A stretch of DNA of 64,000 bases, from the NCBI RefSeq assembly GCF_030247185.1, contig NC_080572.1, positions 183,610,866 to 183,674,865 on the forward strand, read 5' to 3'. Position 1 is the first letter of the stretch; every line of letters starts with the position of its first letter. Below are positions 12,195-23,962 of the stretch, piece after piece. Origin of the DNA: Malaya genurostris (lineage: Eukaryota > Arthropoda > Insecta > Diptera > Culicidae). Below the pieces are notes generated by a model that saw only the letters and a list, made by a program, of their open reading frames with translations, had not been told where the DNA came from and did no database searches. The translations under genes were made by a program, and so were the position numbers.

Positions 12195-14195
12195 TTAAAA
12201 ATGTCCGTTTTATACTAATGCTTTGGAATGCGCACTGTAGACTAAGCACAAATCACTGGAATCTTATTTTTACTCTGTAAAAGGTTCGCAGGTTTACTCT
12301 CTGAACATAGAAAAAAAATTGTAAAACGTCATTAAAAAAAATATTGTGGAACTAATTTTGACCGATTCCATCATGTTCGATTGAGAGTCAACTGATCACG
12401 GTGGAATATTAAACAATACTTTTGTGCAATATTTTTCACGCCTTTGATGTTCTTTCGACTCCATTTTCAAAACAATGTTTTTGTTCCAGCAAACCATAAG
12501 TCAAAACGTTCACGACCAATGAAATTGTGTTTGCGGTTACATCTTTAAAAGAATCGTAGTTTACACACTATGTCTATGTTTACACACTATGTCTATGTTA
12601 CTGTGCGCATACCTTAACTATTTTATGTATTATAATTTACCTTTGTCGTTTATGCTTATTCGCATAAAAATAATTAGGTTTGAAAGCTGTATTTGTGATG
12701 ACATATACATCTGCCGATAAATTCGAAATCTGTTTATACCCGATTGAAGAAATGTTTTGCGACAACCAAAACGTGACGTAGTTGTGATTTTTTTTGATGA
12801 TAGTTCTGAATCCCAATAGAATCTTTCGCCCATTTTGGAACATGAGTTATGAATATTGTTTTGCTCTGAAAACTTTTCCTATCTGAAGGAATGATGATTT
12901 GAATATCCCTCGCATCGCACACTCAATTCTCAATTTTCCTTGTCGGGTGAACAATAGCAGTAACCGAAACAGGATGGAAAAAAGTTTCCTCTTCATTGCC
13001 AACATTGGCGCAGTATCGACGGAACCATTCCGCATAACTAAATCCGAGGCCAAAAGTATGCTCCTTAATAAATTCCTCATCCCAAAGGGGTCCTTTGTCG
13101 CAACGGCACCGCACCGATTGTGTCTCAAAGCCGCAGCCTGTGTGTGTGTATGTCGGAAAATATTTTTTGAATAAGCGCAATAGTTATTACAATGAAATTA
13201 TAGCATATCGTAAAATTTATTACCTTATTGCTCGCATTTCGGTTAGCTTAGTTTGGCTGGCTAGTTGCGGCTCCAGCGGCGGCGGGCCTCGGACGAAATA
13301 TCGTAAAAAATATGCAAATAAAACGTTAAATAATATTTTATGACTTTTTTTCTATCTTTTTCTTTTCTTGTTAACTGTCATCGAAGGAGGAGAAAACTGT
13401 GCGAACGGTCCTTACTTGATGTACCACTTCGTTGGGTTCTGTATTGCGTGTCTCGGTTCAGATAAATTTCGCACCGATGGAAATCATTTGCCACGGGTCG
13501 TGGCTCATTTCCGGATAGATGGTTTTCACTTTTTCCTACTTCGGCAGATAGGCTACGGATACAAATGGCCGTCGGTTTATAGTTTCTGTTATTAGTTCGG
13601 AGCTGGCTTGTTGCAAAGGAAAGAAATGCGTGATGAAAATGTCAGTGAATTATTTATTTTTGGGTACGAATATTAGCTCAAAAGCCGTTTGGTAAAAATC
13701 ATTTTCATTCACTCAATTTTACAAAATTTAGACTCCGATGCAAAAATAATATCCTTTTTTATCTTTTTAGCAAGATTTCACAAAGGGATCGACGGTTTTC
13801 TTGCTGTTGTTCGTTCTATTCATGTGGTACCCATTTCCCCATTTTATGCACTTTTACTATAGCTCTCGAGGAAATTTGTTTAATGGTATAAACATTTAAT
13901 GACTCGACCAATTATTTGTCGATTTGTGTGTCATCTTCGTCTTGTTATGCCTGCAAATCGTAAGTATTTCTCATTCTTCGTATATCAAATTCACCACTTT
14001 TGAAGCATTGAAAACCATCTCTTGTATATTGCTTCCGAGAACCGAAAGCCTTTTCCAGTATTCAACGAGATTCGGTAACGAATTTCGTCAAATGGAAAAA
14101 TGAAATCTACATTATCTCGTTAATTGGCACAAAAAATTTGTCATATTTACACTGTACAAAAAGTACAGTGTAGTATAAAATGTGTTCTATTGTAT
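12195..14195. other. Unassigned sequence
   Basis: Mostly AT-rich. A less AT-rich block at about 12890-13160 has overlapping reading frames on both strands. The minus-strand frame 12923-13180 (85 residues, with RCRCDKGPLWDEEF and AEWFRRYCANVGNEEE) looks more protein-like than the rest, but has no family I recognise and no visible splice partners. A 22 bp-scale tandem repeat (ttacacactatgtctatg, twice) lies at about 12560-12600. I see no repeat ends or RNA genes. Confidence 0.3.
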
Positions 14196-14547
14196 ACTGA
14201 GTGTTGTTAACAAAAACATGCTTGATCCACCTAACAGTGAGATGATACATTTTTTTAATCAATCAGCATGAATTTTTTACGTGAATACTCTTCGCTGTGT
14301 TTAGATTTCATGAAATTATTTTAATAACCGTCGTCGTGAATTGTAATGAAAATTTTGGAACTGCAACGCAAATGGAAGATAGGAATTGTATGAACCTTAA
14401 AATTATTCCTCTCAATCTAAACTTGTGACAATCGATTAAGCATTCCATGAGATGTTGAAGTGAGTTCCTCTTTAAAGTTTTTGTCATTATTTATGGTACT
14501 TCAAGAAACGGTAGCCAGAAACCAGCATAAACAAAAATAGTTCGTAA
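14196..14547. repeat. Diverged partial copy of the palindrome arm
   Basis: Strings such as ccacctaacagtgagatgatac, ttatttta-ataaccgtcg, ttaaaattattcctctcaat, gacaatcgattaagcatt and cagaaaccagcat match the right arm (11930-12150) and the inner left arm (9890-10060) in order. It is therefore a third copy of the same repeat with internal deletions, and ends where the D37E element begins. Confidence 0.7.
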
Positions 14548-15340
14548 AGACTGTCCCAGAAAGTATGGACTCAACCGAAAACCGCTGCCATTTCGCAATG
14601 GCTCAGAACCTGTCAATTTTTATAGCTGCGTCCTGTTGTTTACACTCTTCTCTAACCACTTGTGCAGTTGTTTATTCGTTTTCATTAGTTTGTTTCGAAA
14701 TGCGTGGACTTCCAGCAGAACAACGTCGAAAAATTGTGTACAAATGGTGCACAGAACGCGGACTGTCACTGAGAAAGATAGCAAAAATGGAAGGAGTAAG
14801 CGAAATGCAATCAGGAAGTTCGGTGACCTTTGGAGATGCACCGAAAACGGGTCAAAAAAAAAGGTCCTGCTAACCCTCAGTTGGATAAACGTATACTGAA
14901 GGCGTTCGAGCAAAAGAAGGAGGTTTCAGTTCGGGATGTTGCCAAAAAAGTGGGCACTTCGAAGTCAAATGTTCTTCGTGCTAAAGAACGTTTGAATCTT
15001 CGAACCTATAAGAAGCAGAAACAACCAAAACGTAGTCTGAAACAAGAAGCATCAAGCCGAGGGCTCGAAAGATGTACAATACGATTCTTGCTGGAAATTT
15101 GAACTGCATAATCATGGACGACGAAGCCTACGTTAAACTCGATTACAAATCCTTGCCAGGACCACAATATTATACGGTGCGAGAAGGGCAAATGTTAAAC
15201 CTGTCCGAGACATCGATTGAAGTCGAAAAATTTGGTAAGAAAGCTATGGTCTGGCAAGCAATTTGTCGCTGCGGTAAGATTTCGAAACCCTTTATCAGCT
15301 CGCAGTGGCGATAGAATCCAAACTGATCCAATTTTTGTTA
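14548..15340 (+). mobile_element. Truncated Tc1/mariner-type transposon, D37E-like
   Basis: Starts with a terminal-repeat-like sequence (agactgtcccagaaagtat) and encodes transposase pieces in shifting frames. The N-terminal paired-type helix-turn-helix reads MRGLPAEQRRKIVYKW and GLSLRKIAKMEGVSE from 14701. A second DNA-binding part reads KEVSVRDVAKKVGTSKSNV (about 14900-14980). The catalytic core starts at IIMDDEAYVKLDYK (about 15112), followed by KKAMVWQAICRCGKIS. The sequence ends soon after, so the second and third catalytic residues and the right end are missing. MDDE followed by VWQAI resembles the mosquito ITmD37E group. Frameshifts near 14800 and 15100 also show that it is dead. Confidence 0.75.
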
Positions 15341-16160
15341 AGAGGTTTCTTTTACGTGATTTCGTTTGTAGCTTTTTCTCTAATGGGCGGTCCCAGCTGC
15401 TATAAAAATAGCCGCATACAGAATTTTAATTAAGATTATTTCATTTCGTATTTGCATTTTATTGAAAGAAACAAATTGTGTAACTCACTACGATATTAAA
15501 CACTTTTCGGAACATTTTTCTCGAACGATTTGTTGTACAGCAGCAGATATTTTGTGCTCTTCCTCAGCACGCGTTCTGATTGGCTGGTGTTGAGATGGGT
15601 CTATTGAGGCAGGTTTTTCAATAGTGTACTATTGAAATATTTCAATGCTGTTACTATACAAGATTAAGTTGAAAAGTTTCGAATCTATTGGTAGTTAGAT
15701 TATATAAATCCTTTCACAGATCACTGAGCTATGAGCTTTAAAAATACGAGAAAGGCAAACGCGCCTTATGAATTTTTCTTATTGATACTCGTTTATACCA
15801 AACATTTCAGAAAAGTTTAATTTTGAATTATTAGAGATTATGTCTCACAACTGAAAATTTTATCATAAAATTGTGATCATATTTCCGATGGCATGTAGCA
15901 AAAATTATGTTGATTCGTTAGATACAACAAGATCAAAAACTTATCACTCTCTCAGAGGGTAAATTTTGAAAAGGCACCCCATAGTAAAGTAAGTCGTATT
16001 CACGACAAAATTTTAAACTTGGGCCGAATTTTTTTTCTTTTTTTACCGCAGCACAACTCGCTCGAATACGGGCTTAACTTACCGACAAAAGTCGCGCTAC
16101 TGAACGAATCCTAACTTTGACAGTTTATTGTTAGCAACGTTTTCGTTTAGATTGCGGTAT
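15341..16160. other. Unassigned AT-rich spacer
   Basis: Includes tcagcacgcgttctgattggctgg (about 15565-15590) and an 'aaaaatacgagaaaggcaaacgcgcc' phrase (about 15745-15770) that resembles the ends of other dispersed repeats here (for example 39590 and 56160). No supported ORF. A run of C/T and T around 16030-16045 and an inverted cgactttt motif are the only other features noticed. Confidence 0.3.
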
Positions 16161-16173
16161 AAAAATGAATTCA
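16161..16173. repeat. Target-site duplication of I-like copy 2, left
   Basis: AAAAATGAATTCA here and again at 22184-22196 directly after the poly(A) of the element. The left part of the right copy merges with the A-run, so the true length is 8-13 bp. Confidence 0.85.
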
Positions 16174-16175
16174 TC

Positions 16176-16867
16176 ATTCAGTAAAAACCATTCAAGCGAA
16201 GAGGTTGTGTTTCGATTGTACTGGCTCGTGAGTTAACGGCTGCTACCGAGACAATTCTAAGCTTCAGGTAGTTAAACTGCCCATAGCAAACGCAATATTC
16301 GGGGCGTTTCCCGACTGGAAAGCTAGCAACGAAGGCCATCCCGTTCATACGCACAGAGGTGTAGAGACACAGAGGTGCGAGAGCATAGAAGTGACGAGTC
16401 ACAGAGGTGCCATCGCATAAAGGTGCGAAGACGAAGGGGTGCAAAGGCACAGAGGTGCTAAAGCAACCCAGTGCTGATCTACCAGGTACCAGAATTTGTA
16501 CGCTGCGTAGGATCAAAAGAGACGGCATATATCGCGAGGTGCTACACTGCAAGCATCGCATTTGATCGCCACCAAGAGCAAAAGCACTGTACCTGGGGTC
16601 AGGTACAGCAAGTGCAGTGGTGTTCACAACGACGGCAGAGCAACTGAGATAGCAGTAAACGACAGAAGACTGCCAATTGGAAACAGCAAAAGACTGCCAA
16701 TTGGAAATCGTTGGAAGAGCTTCACGTCGCTCTTCACGATAAAGGAACAGAGACATCAGCTACAAGGTAGATTTAATTTAATTTATTTTTTATTTCTTAT
16801 ATCTGAAATTTTACTAAACATAAGTTTTTATTTTGGTATTATTAATTTACAAAAAAAATTTAATGTA
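16176..16867 (+). promoter_or_regulatory. 5' UTR / internal promoter region of I-like copy 2
   Basis: About 690 nt. It holds repeated GGTGC/CACAGAGG phrases at about 16345-16465 (cacagaggtgc several times), then a duplicated ...agactgccaattggaaa... (16666-16710). A long open frame runs through it into ORF1 from 16562, but the region has no protein similarity to copy 1, and the ATG at 16868 begins the conserved ORF1, so I treat it as untranslated. Confidence 0.65.
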
Positions 16868-18181
16868 ATGGATGATCTCATGGAAGATCATCCGAATCCG
16901 ATTCCGGATACTAGTAAAAGTTTAAATACTCCGAGGGCTAAACATTATCCACAGGGTACCACTGGGCCATGGATAGTCTATCTTCGAAAAAAAGAAAAGA
17001 TTTTAAACTTGATGCAAATTACAAAGGATTTGACATCACATTTCTCTGAAGTTAAAGAAATCTGTAAGGTTAATAGAGATAAAATTCGAGTTGTAGTTAA
17101 CGACTTGAAACAGGCAAACGATATTGTAACCTGTAAATTATTTGCTATTGAATATCGAGTTTACATTCCATCGAAGGAGGTAGAAATTGACGGTGTTGTG
17201 ACTGAAGCAAGTCTGACAGCAGATGATTTACTTAAAAATGGAGTTGGCCGTTTTAAAAACTCCATGCTTGAGGGAGTTAAGATACTCGAGTGCAAACAAT
17301 TGTACTCAGCATCTATTGTCGATGGAAAAAAGTCTTATCGTCCCTCAGATTCGTTTCGCGTAACATTTGCCGGATCTGCATTGCCTAGCCATGTCTATAT
17401 CGATAAAATTCGTCTTCCTGTTCGGCTTTTCGTACCGCATGTTATGAATTGCACGAACTGTAAAAAATTCGGACATACAGCTACTTACTGTAGTAATAAG
17501 TCCAAATGTATCAAATGTCAAGGGCCTCATAAGGATAATCTTTGCGATAAAGATGTTGAAAAATGTGTTTATTGTGGGGAAAGCCCTCATGATGATCTTT
17601 CAGTGTGCGCTGCATTTAAGCTGCGTAAAGACAAAATGAAGCTTTCTTTAAAAGCACGGTCTAAGCGCACATATGCAGAAATGCTCAAAACGGTCATACA
17701 TGTCTCCCCTTTGGAAACCGAAAACGGTTTTTCAAATCTTGCGGAGCCAGAGGAATCTGACTCTGACGGAAATAGTGAAGATACCTCGTTTGTCACTCCT
17801 CAAGGGTCTGTTAAGAGGAGATTAACAAACCACAAAATACCAAAAAAGACACCTAAAATTATACCTTCAAAAAAAGATCCCCGTGTTAAAGCTAAAAAGC
17901 CAAATTTAAAACCAAAAACTGTGCCTCCTGGTTTGTCAAATTCACAAACCAATCCAGGAACTAGCTCAAGAAAAGACAATAATCCAGTGGGCTCCATTTC
18001 ACATTCAACAACAGGATTACTGAAATTTTCGGAAATTGTAGAATGGATTTTCGCTGCATTCAATATTTCTGAACCTCTAAAGACCATCATAACAGCATTC
18101 CTTCCAATAGCTAGAACTTTTTTGAAACAGTTATCAGCTCAATGGCCAGCTCTTACAGGTTTTGTATCATTTGATGGATAA
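16868..18181 (+). CDS. ORF1 (gag-like, three zinc knuckles) of I-like copy 2
   Basis: 437 residues from ATG 16868 to TAA 18179-18181, intact. Same architecture as in copy 1: a divergent N-terminus, a conserved middle (KIRVVVNDLKQANDIV, EVEIDGVVTEASLT), knuckles CTNCKKFGHTATYC, CIKCQGPHKDNLC and CVYCGESPHDDLSVC from about residue 193 to 246, a Lys-rich linker (KKTPKIIPSKKDPRVK), and a hydrophobic C-terminus ending FVSFDG. The three knuckles have different Cys/His spacings (C-X2-C-X4-H-X4-C, C-X2-C-X3-H-X4-C, C-X2-C-X4-H-X5-C). It should bind element RNA and escort the ORF2 complex. Its last 8 nt contain the ORF2 start. Confidence 0.92.
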   Translation: MDDLMEDHPNPIPDTSKSLNTPRAKHYPQGTTGPWIVYLRKKEKILNLMQITKDLTSHFSEVKEICKVNRDKIRVVVNDLKQANDIVTCKLFAIEYRVYIPSKEVEIDGVVTEASLTADDLLKNGVGRFKNSMLEGVKILECKQLYSASIVDGKKSYRPSDSFRVTFAGSALPSHVYIDKIRLPVRLFVPHVMNCTNCKKFGHTATYCSNKSKCIKCQGPHKDNLCDKDVEKCVYCGESPHDDLSVCAAFKLRKDKMKLSLKARSKRTYAEMLKTVIHVSPLETENGFSNLAEPEESDSDGNSEDTSFVTPQGSVKRRLTNHKIPKKTPKIIPSKKDPRVKAKKPNLKPKTVPPGLSNSQTNPGTSSRKDNNPVGSISHSTTGLLKFSEIVEWIFAAFNISEPLKTIITAFLPIARTFLKQLSAQWPALTGFVSFDG

Positions 18182-21100
18182 TTTATCATCCGCCGCAAAT
18201 GATTCAATCACTGTCCTGCAGTGGAATTGTCGAAGCATCATGCCAAAACTTGATTCATTTAAAGTTTTGTTGCATAGTCAAAAATGTGATGTATTTGCTT
18301 TGTGCGAAACATGGCTTACATCAAACATAGCCTTAAATTTTAATGACTTTAACATTATACGTCTCGACAGAGACTCCCCGTATGGTGGAGTGCTTTTAGG
18401 AATTAAGAAATGTTATTCCTTTTATAGATTAAACATTCCTTCGACTTCTAGTATAGAAGTTGTTGCTTGTCAAATAAACATTAAAGGAAAGGACATTTGC
18501 ATTGCTTCGGTATATATTCCTCCAAGAGCTCAAGTTGGACAACGACAGCTTAATGAAATTGTCGAAGCCCTTCCTGCTCCACGTTTGATTTTAGGAGATT
18601 TCAATTCGCACGGAATGATGTGGGGTTCCGTTTACAATGATAGCAGATCATCTCTAATATATAATATTTGCGACAATTTTAGCATGACGGTACTAAATAT
18701 GGGTAGCATGACACGGATCCCAAGACCTCCTGCACGTCCAAGTGCATTAGATTTATCTCTTTGTTCGACTTCAATTCGACTAGATTGCACCTGGAAAGTA
18801 TTTCCTGATTTACATGGTAGCGATCATTTACCAATCATCATCTCAATTAGCAGTAACAAAGGCATTGCTAATTCAGTTAATATTCCATATGATTTGACAA
18901 AAAATATTGACTGGATTAAATACCAAAGTAATATTTCAAGTGTCTTAACTTCAATGGAAGAGCTTCCCCCACTTGAAGAATATGACTTCCTCGTTTGTTC
19001 GATTCTGGAGGCCGCAGAACAAGCCCAAACCAAACGATTTCTTGGTCCATCGTCTAACAGAAGACCTCCAAATCCTTGGTGGGACAAAGAGTGCTCAGAT
19101 GCTAAACACGCGAAACAAAATGCTTTCAAGACGTTTTTAAAACGAGGAGGAGGAACTCCTCAGAATTTTGAAAAATTCTTGGTTTTAGAAACCAAGTACA
19201 AGAACATACTTCGGGTTAAGAAATGCAGCTATTGGAGACATTTTGTGGAAGGTTTGTCAAGAGAAACCTCAATGAGCACTCTTTGGAATACGGCCAGACG
19301 AATGAGGAATCGTAACGTAGGAAATGAGAGTGAGGAGTACTCGAATCGATGGATATTTGATTTTGCGAGGAAAGTTTGTCCAGATTCCGTTCCTACGCAT
19401 AGCATTGTTAGGGAGTCTTCTTCAAATGATGATTCCATTGATAGCCCCTTTTCAATGATGGAATTTTCCATAGCACTCATGTCTTGTAACAATAACGCTC
19501 CTGGATTGGACAGAATTAAATTCAACTTGGTGAAGAATCTGCCCGACCTCGCAAAAAGACGTTTGTTGGAATTGTTCAACAAGTTTCTTGAGCAAAATAT
19601 TGTTCCACCTGACTGGAGACAAGTGAAAGTTATCGCCATTCAAAAGCCGGGGAAACCAGCTTCCAATCACAACTCATATAGACCCATTGCGATGTTGTCC
19701 TGCATCAGAAAATTGTTCGAAAAAATTATTCTACGACGTCTCGACACTTGGGTCGAGACGAACGGTTTGTTGTCAGATACTCAGTTTGGCTTCCGTAGAA
19801 ATAAAGGGACGAATGATTGCCTTGCATTACTTTCGTCTGACATCCAAATTGCCTTCGCTCAAAAGCAACAAATGGCATCTGTATTTTTAGACATTAAAGG
19901 AGCATTTGATTCAGTTTCCATTGATGTTCTTTCAGACAAGCTCCACCAACATGGACTCCCAGCGGTTATAAATAATTATTTGCACAACCTTTTGTCAGAG
20001 AAACGCATGCATTTTTCACATGGCGATTTGGCAACAATCAGAATTAGCTACATGGGTCTCCCGCAAGGCTCATGCCTCAGTCCGCTCCTCTATAATTTTT
20101 ACGTGAATGACATTGACAGCTGTCTAGTAACCCCATGTACACTAAGACAATTGGCAGATGATGGCGTGGTTTCAGTTACTGGATCCAAAGCTATTGATCT
20201 GCAAAAACCATTGCAAGATACCTTAGATAAATTGTCCGTTTGGGCTGTTCATCTTGGTATCGAATTCTCTGCGGAGAAAACAGAGCTGGTCGTCTTTTCA
20301 AAAAAGCATGATCCCGCGCAACTTCAGCTTCATATGATGGGAAGAATAATCGAACAGGTTTTGACTTTCAAATACCTCGGGGTGTGGTTTGATTCCAAAT
20401 GCACGTGGGGAGGACACATTAGGTATCTGATAACGAAATGCCAACAAAGAGTAAATTTTCTTCGAACAATAACAGGGTCTTGGTGGGGTGCTCATCCGCA
20501 AGATCTAATAAAATTGTATCAGACAACGATACTTTCAGTGATGGAATATGGATGCGTTTGTTTTCGTTCTGCTGCAAATTCTCATATTATCAAACTTGAG
20601 CGAATTCAGTACCGTTGTTTGCGAATTGCTTTAGGCTGCATGCATTCGACACATACAATGAGTCTTGAAGTTCTGGCGGGAGTTCTTCCATTAAAAGATC
20701 GATTTTGGGAGCTTTCATCACGCCTGCTAATAAGATGTGATGTGCTGAATCCCATGGTAATTAATAATTTCGAACGACTAGTCGAGCTTCGATCTCAAAC
20801 AAAATTCATGACAGTATATTTTAACCATATGTCACAGGAAATCAACCCTTCAAGATATATTCCTATCCGTGTCAGCCTCCTAAATGTACCTGACTCAACT
20901 TTATTTTTCGACACATCCATGCAGCGCGAAGTGCGTGGAATCCCGGACCACCTACGCTCTATGGAAATCCCAAAAATATTTTCAAGTAAGTTCAGGCATA
21001 TTAACTCTGAGAAAATGTTTTACACGGACGGATCGCGAATGGAAGAAGCGACAGGGTTTGGTATGTTCAACAATAATGTTTCGGCCTCATTCAAGCTTCA

Positions 21101-21856
21101 TCTGTTTATATAGCAGAGTTAGCAGCAGTTCATTATAGCTTGAATGTAATCGTCACATTATCTCCAAACCATTATTTCCTCTTCACAGATAGTCTGAGTG
21201 CAATTGAAGCCATTCGCTCAAACGCTGCTGGCAAAAATGAACCGTTTTTCTTGGGTAAAATAAAACAGTGTCTGAACGACATATTGAATAATAATTATCT
21301 AATCACAATAGTTTGGGTTCCGGCTCATTGCTCCATTCCAGGCAATGAAAGAGCCGATATTTTAGCCAAACGTGGTGCTATTGAGGGTGAAATTTATGAG
21401 AGACCGATTGCTTTCAACGAATTCTATAGCGCGTCTCGCCAAAGAACACTTGCCAGCTGGCAAGCTTCTTGGGATAAAGATGATCTGGGTCGGTGGATGC
21501 ACTCAATTATTCCTAAAATATCGACAAAGGCATGGTTCAGGGGACTGGATGTGAGTAGAGATTTCATTCGTGTGATGTCCAGACTCATGTCCAATCACTA
21601 CACGTTAGATGCACATCTCCTTCGAATTGGACTTTCCGAGACTAATCATTGTGCTTGCGGCGAAGGTTACCGCGATATTGACCATGTTGTTTGGACATGC
21701 GTGGAGTTTCGTGATGTCAGATCTCAACTAATAAATTCCTTGCGTACCCAAGGTAGACTATCCAATGTCCCAGTTCGCGACATTCTTGCTTGTCGTGACC
21801 TTCCATACATGAAACTTCTTTATCATTTCATTAAATCCATTGGAGTTCCAATTTAA
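18174..21856 (+). pseudogene. ORF2 (EN-RT-RNase H) of I-like copy 2, frameshifted
   Basis: Starts at ATG 18174, overlapping the ORF1 stop. Endonuclease motifs lie at residues about 10-220 (LQWNCRSI, ALCETWL, LILGDFNSHG, LHGSDHLPIII). RT follows, with FLDIKGAFDSV, GLPQGSCLSPLL, LADD at residues 660-663 and FKYLGVWFDS. RNase H starts at FYTDGSR (about residue 950). A 10 bp deletion at about 21093 (bounded by a CA microhomology when compared with copy 1) shifts the frame a short way into RNase H. The original frame continues as 21140-21856, with TDSLSAIEAI, WVPAHCSIPGNERAD and CACGEGYRDIDHVVWTC. EN and RT remain open, so a truncated protein could be made. Adding the 10 bp gives the same length, 1231 codons, as copy 1. 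Confidence 0.92.
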
Positions 21857-22183
21857 ATTTTATTTTATGTTAAACTGTTTTCTCTTCCATGAGTTCAACC
21901 AATAGCCAACTATAGGATATTGAATATAAGTGGTGAACTGATACAAACAATCCTGAAATAGTTATAAGATCATGTACAAAATAAATGTATTTTATTTAAT
22001 GTAATTTAAAATAGCAACTCGCTTGATAAAAACAGTGTTTAGATTAACTAATGAGTACCAACATACTAATATGATATTCGAAATGTATTAGGTTTAAACT
22101 ACTATGTATTGTGGATGCCACGGCGAAGAAAAACTTATGTATATTGCCTATGAAATAAACGTATTTATGAAAAAAAAAAAAAA
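21857..22183 (+). other. 3' UTR and poly(A) of I-like copy 2
   Basis: About 310 nt, AT-rich, ending gccacggcgaagaaaaactt..., aataaacgtatttatg and A-run. It shares its last 80 nt closely with copy 1 and with the fragment at 58314-58590. Confidence 0.8.
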
Positions 22184-23892
22184 AAAAATGAATTCAAAAA
22201 TCAAAAACATTCGTTGCGTCCAGTTTCTTCTTCCCTTCTCGAGAAATTCGATTTTTTGCAAGCAAATGATGTTTTGTGTGAACCGTGTAGGCAGAATGCG
22301 AGTAAAATTGGAGCAAAGGATGACATACAGTTTTGGAAAAATTCCAAAATGATGCAATTTTCACTATTCAGCTGTGAGGGAAAATTCTGCTGATGCAATA
22401 GTGATCACAGATTCTGCATCCCCTGAGACTGATGACAATGTGCGATTATATAGAAGTGATTATTACATTTACTTACATTGGATCATTGCATTTCACAAAT
22501 TTTAAAATATCGATTGCTTTTTTAGAATGAACCATATTTGCCTTTCGGTTATCTTACCGAATTGAAACAAAAATTTCATGCAAAAGATGCAACTAAATCC
22601 GAGAGAGTGAGAATTTCAACTGTTTTGCCAAAAAACTGGAGTATTCGTAAGACGATGAACACAACAAGATATTTTGTTACGAAAGTAGGGAATCTCGTGG
22701 GGAAAAAAGATTATTGCGATTCGAGGAACAAAAAGTAAAAACTAATTTTTTTTGTCAAACTTTTAATGTCTTTATATTAAAAATCATGAATCATGAATAT
22801 TTTACAGAAAAACAATTTCTTCTGAAATACCAATTAAAGTCATAAAATTTTACACGGTGCAAATAAAACACCATTTACTTGCAAATAATCGAATTTCTCA
22901 AGCAGGTAAGAAGCAGCCCGACGCGACGATTTTTTTTAATTTTTGCTAACAAAGACTTTAAGACTCTAAAGTTAAATGAATTGCAGTAACTGAAACGTTG
23001 CTCGTGATTGAAAAATTCATTGCTCCGAAAATATTAATCTTTCCACTCTGAAACTTTACCAAGATTGAATTAAACCCCATAGGCTTCTTTTTTTCAACTA
23101 AAAAAAGAAGAAAAATCAGGCCCAATTTTGATTTCTTTTTATTTGTTTAATAATTTTTAACTTTTTTCATTTAATTAACTTTAAAGGTTTCTTTTTATGA
23201 AATCGCTTATTTGAAAGCTAAGGAAAGCTAAGTATCTTTATTAGATTTTACATTATAGGCTGTTGAAAAAAGGCTCTTTTTTGTACACGCGAAATTTCAA
23301 AAAATCATATCTCTAAAATTCCTTATGAAATAAACAAATACGTGTCGAATATTTCCGAGTTCTTTACCGAAAAAAAGCAAGATGAAAAAAAAATGTTGGG
23401 TGGCTGATTTTGCGTGGAATGCCCCTTGTATATAACTTTAGCGATGGAAAAACTGACTGTTCTTGTGATAGAGTAAAATGAATAGTGTGGAACGGGAATG
23501 ATTTTTAATGGTATTTCGTATATCATATACTCAAAGCAGGGACCTTACATCAACATGCTAGAATGCGCAATTTAATATTATTGGCCCAAGGTGAACATTC
23601 TTTTTTTGTTAAGAACAAGATCTACGACTATTGTTACCTATACAACCTTCACCTTCATCATTTGAAAAATAACTTTGATTGTATCCCTTGTAAGTGCAAG
23701 TACAATGTACTATGTACCATCTTCATTTTAGTTGTGTGGATTGTAGATCTATGATATATGTATCAAATATGAAGTACGTAATACACCAATTTCTAACACC
23801 AGAAAACACTTGATTCTTGATGAGCTGTTAGAAAGCCCAATGTGTGTAAATGAGTGTTTGCGAGTATGGAAGTTACACTTTCATGAACCGGT

Positions 23893-23962
23893 AGTTCTTT
23901 TTAAAAAACGAGTCCACACAGTTCGGGAGTTGAATGTGGAATGATTTTATTTTCAATTAAGT
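23893..23962. repeat. Dispersed repeat, first of a pair
   Basis: gttctttttaaaaaacgag...cagttcgggagttgaatgtggaatgattttattttcaat matches 26630-26700 (gttctttttaaaaaaaaag...cacttcgggagtcaattgtagaacattttattttcaat) in the same orientation. The pair is about 2.7 kb apart. It could be the ends of an old element, perhaps LTR remnants, but I see no internal coding region. Confidence 0.45.

Larger units (their letters stand above)
16176..22183 (+). mobile_element. Full-length I-like non-LTR retrotransposon, copy 2
   Basis: About 6.0 kb: 5' UTR, ORF1, overlapping ORF2, 3' UTR and poly(A) of about 18 nt, flanked by a target duplication. It begins attcagtaaaaacc, aligning with the 5' end of copy 1 (attcagtaatagcc). 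ORF1 is intact; ORF2 has one small deletion. By eye, ORF2 is very similar to copy 1, the first part of ORF1 is much less so, and the 5' UTRs align only in patches. Confidence 0.93.

Noticed and set aside
12630..13343. Small multi-exon gene
   Set aside because: Several overlapping short frames on both strands, no consistent splice pattern or recognised domain.
16562..16867. N-terminal extension of ORF1 in copy 2
   Set aside because: The upstream open stretch lies in the 5' UTR repeats, begins without an ATG context shared with copy 1, and has no protein similarity to it.
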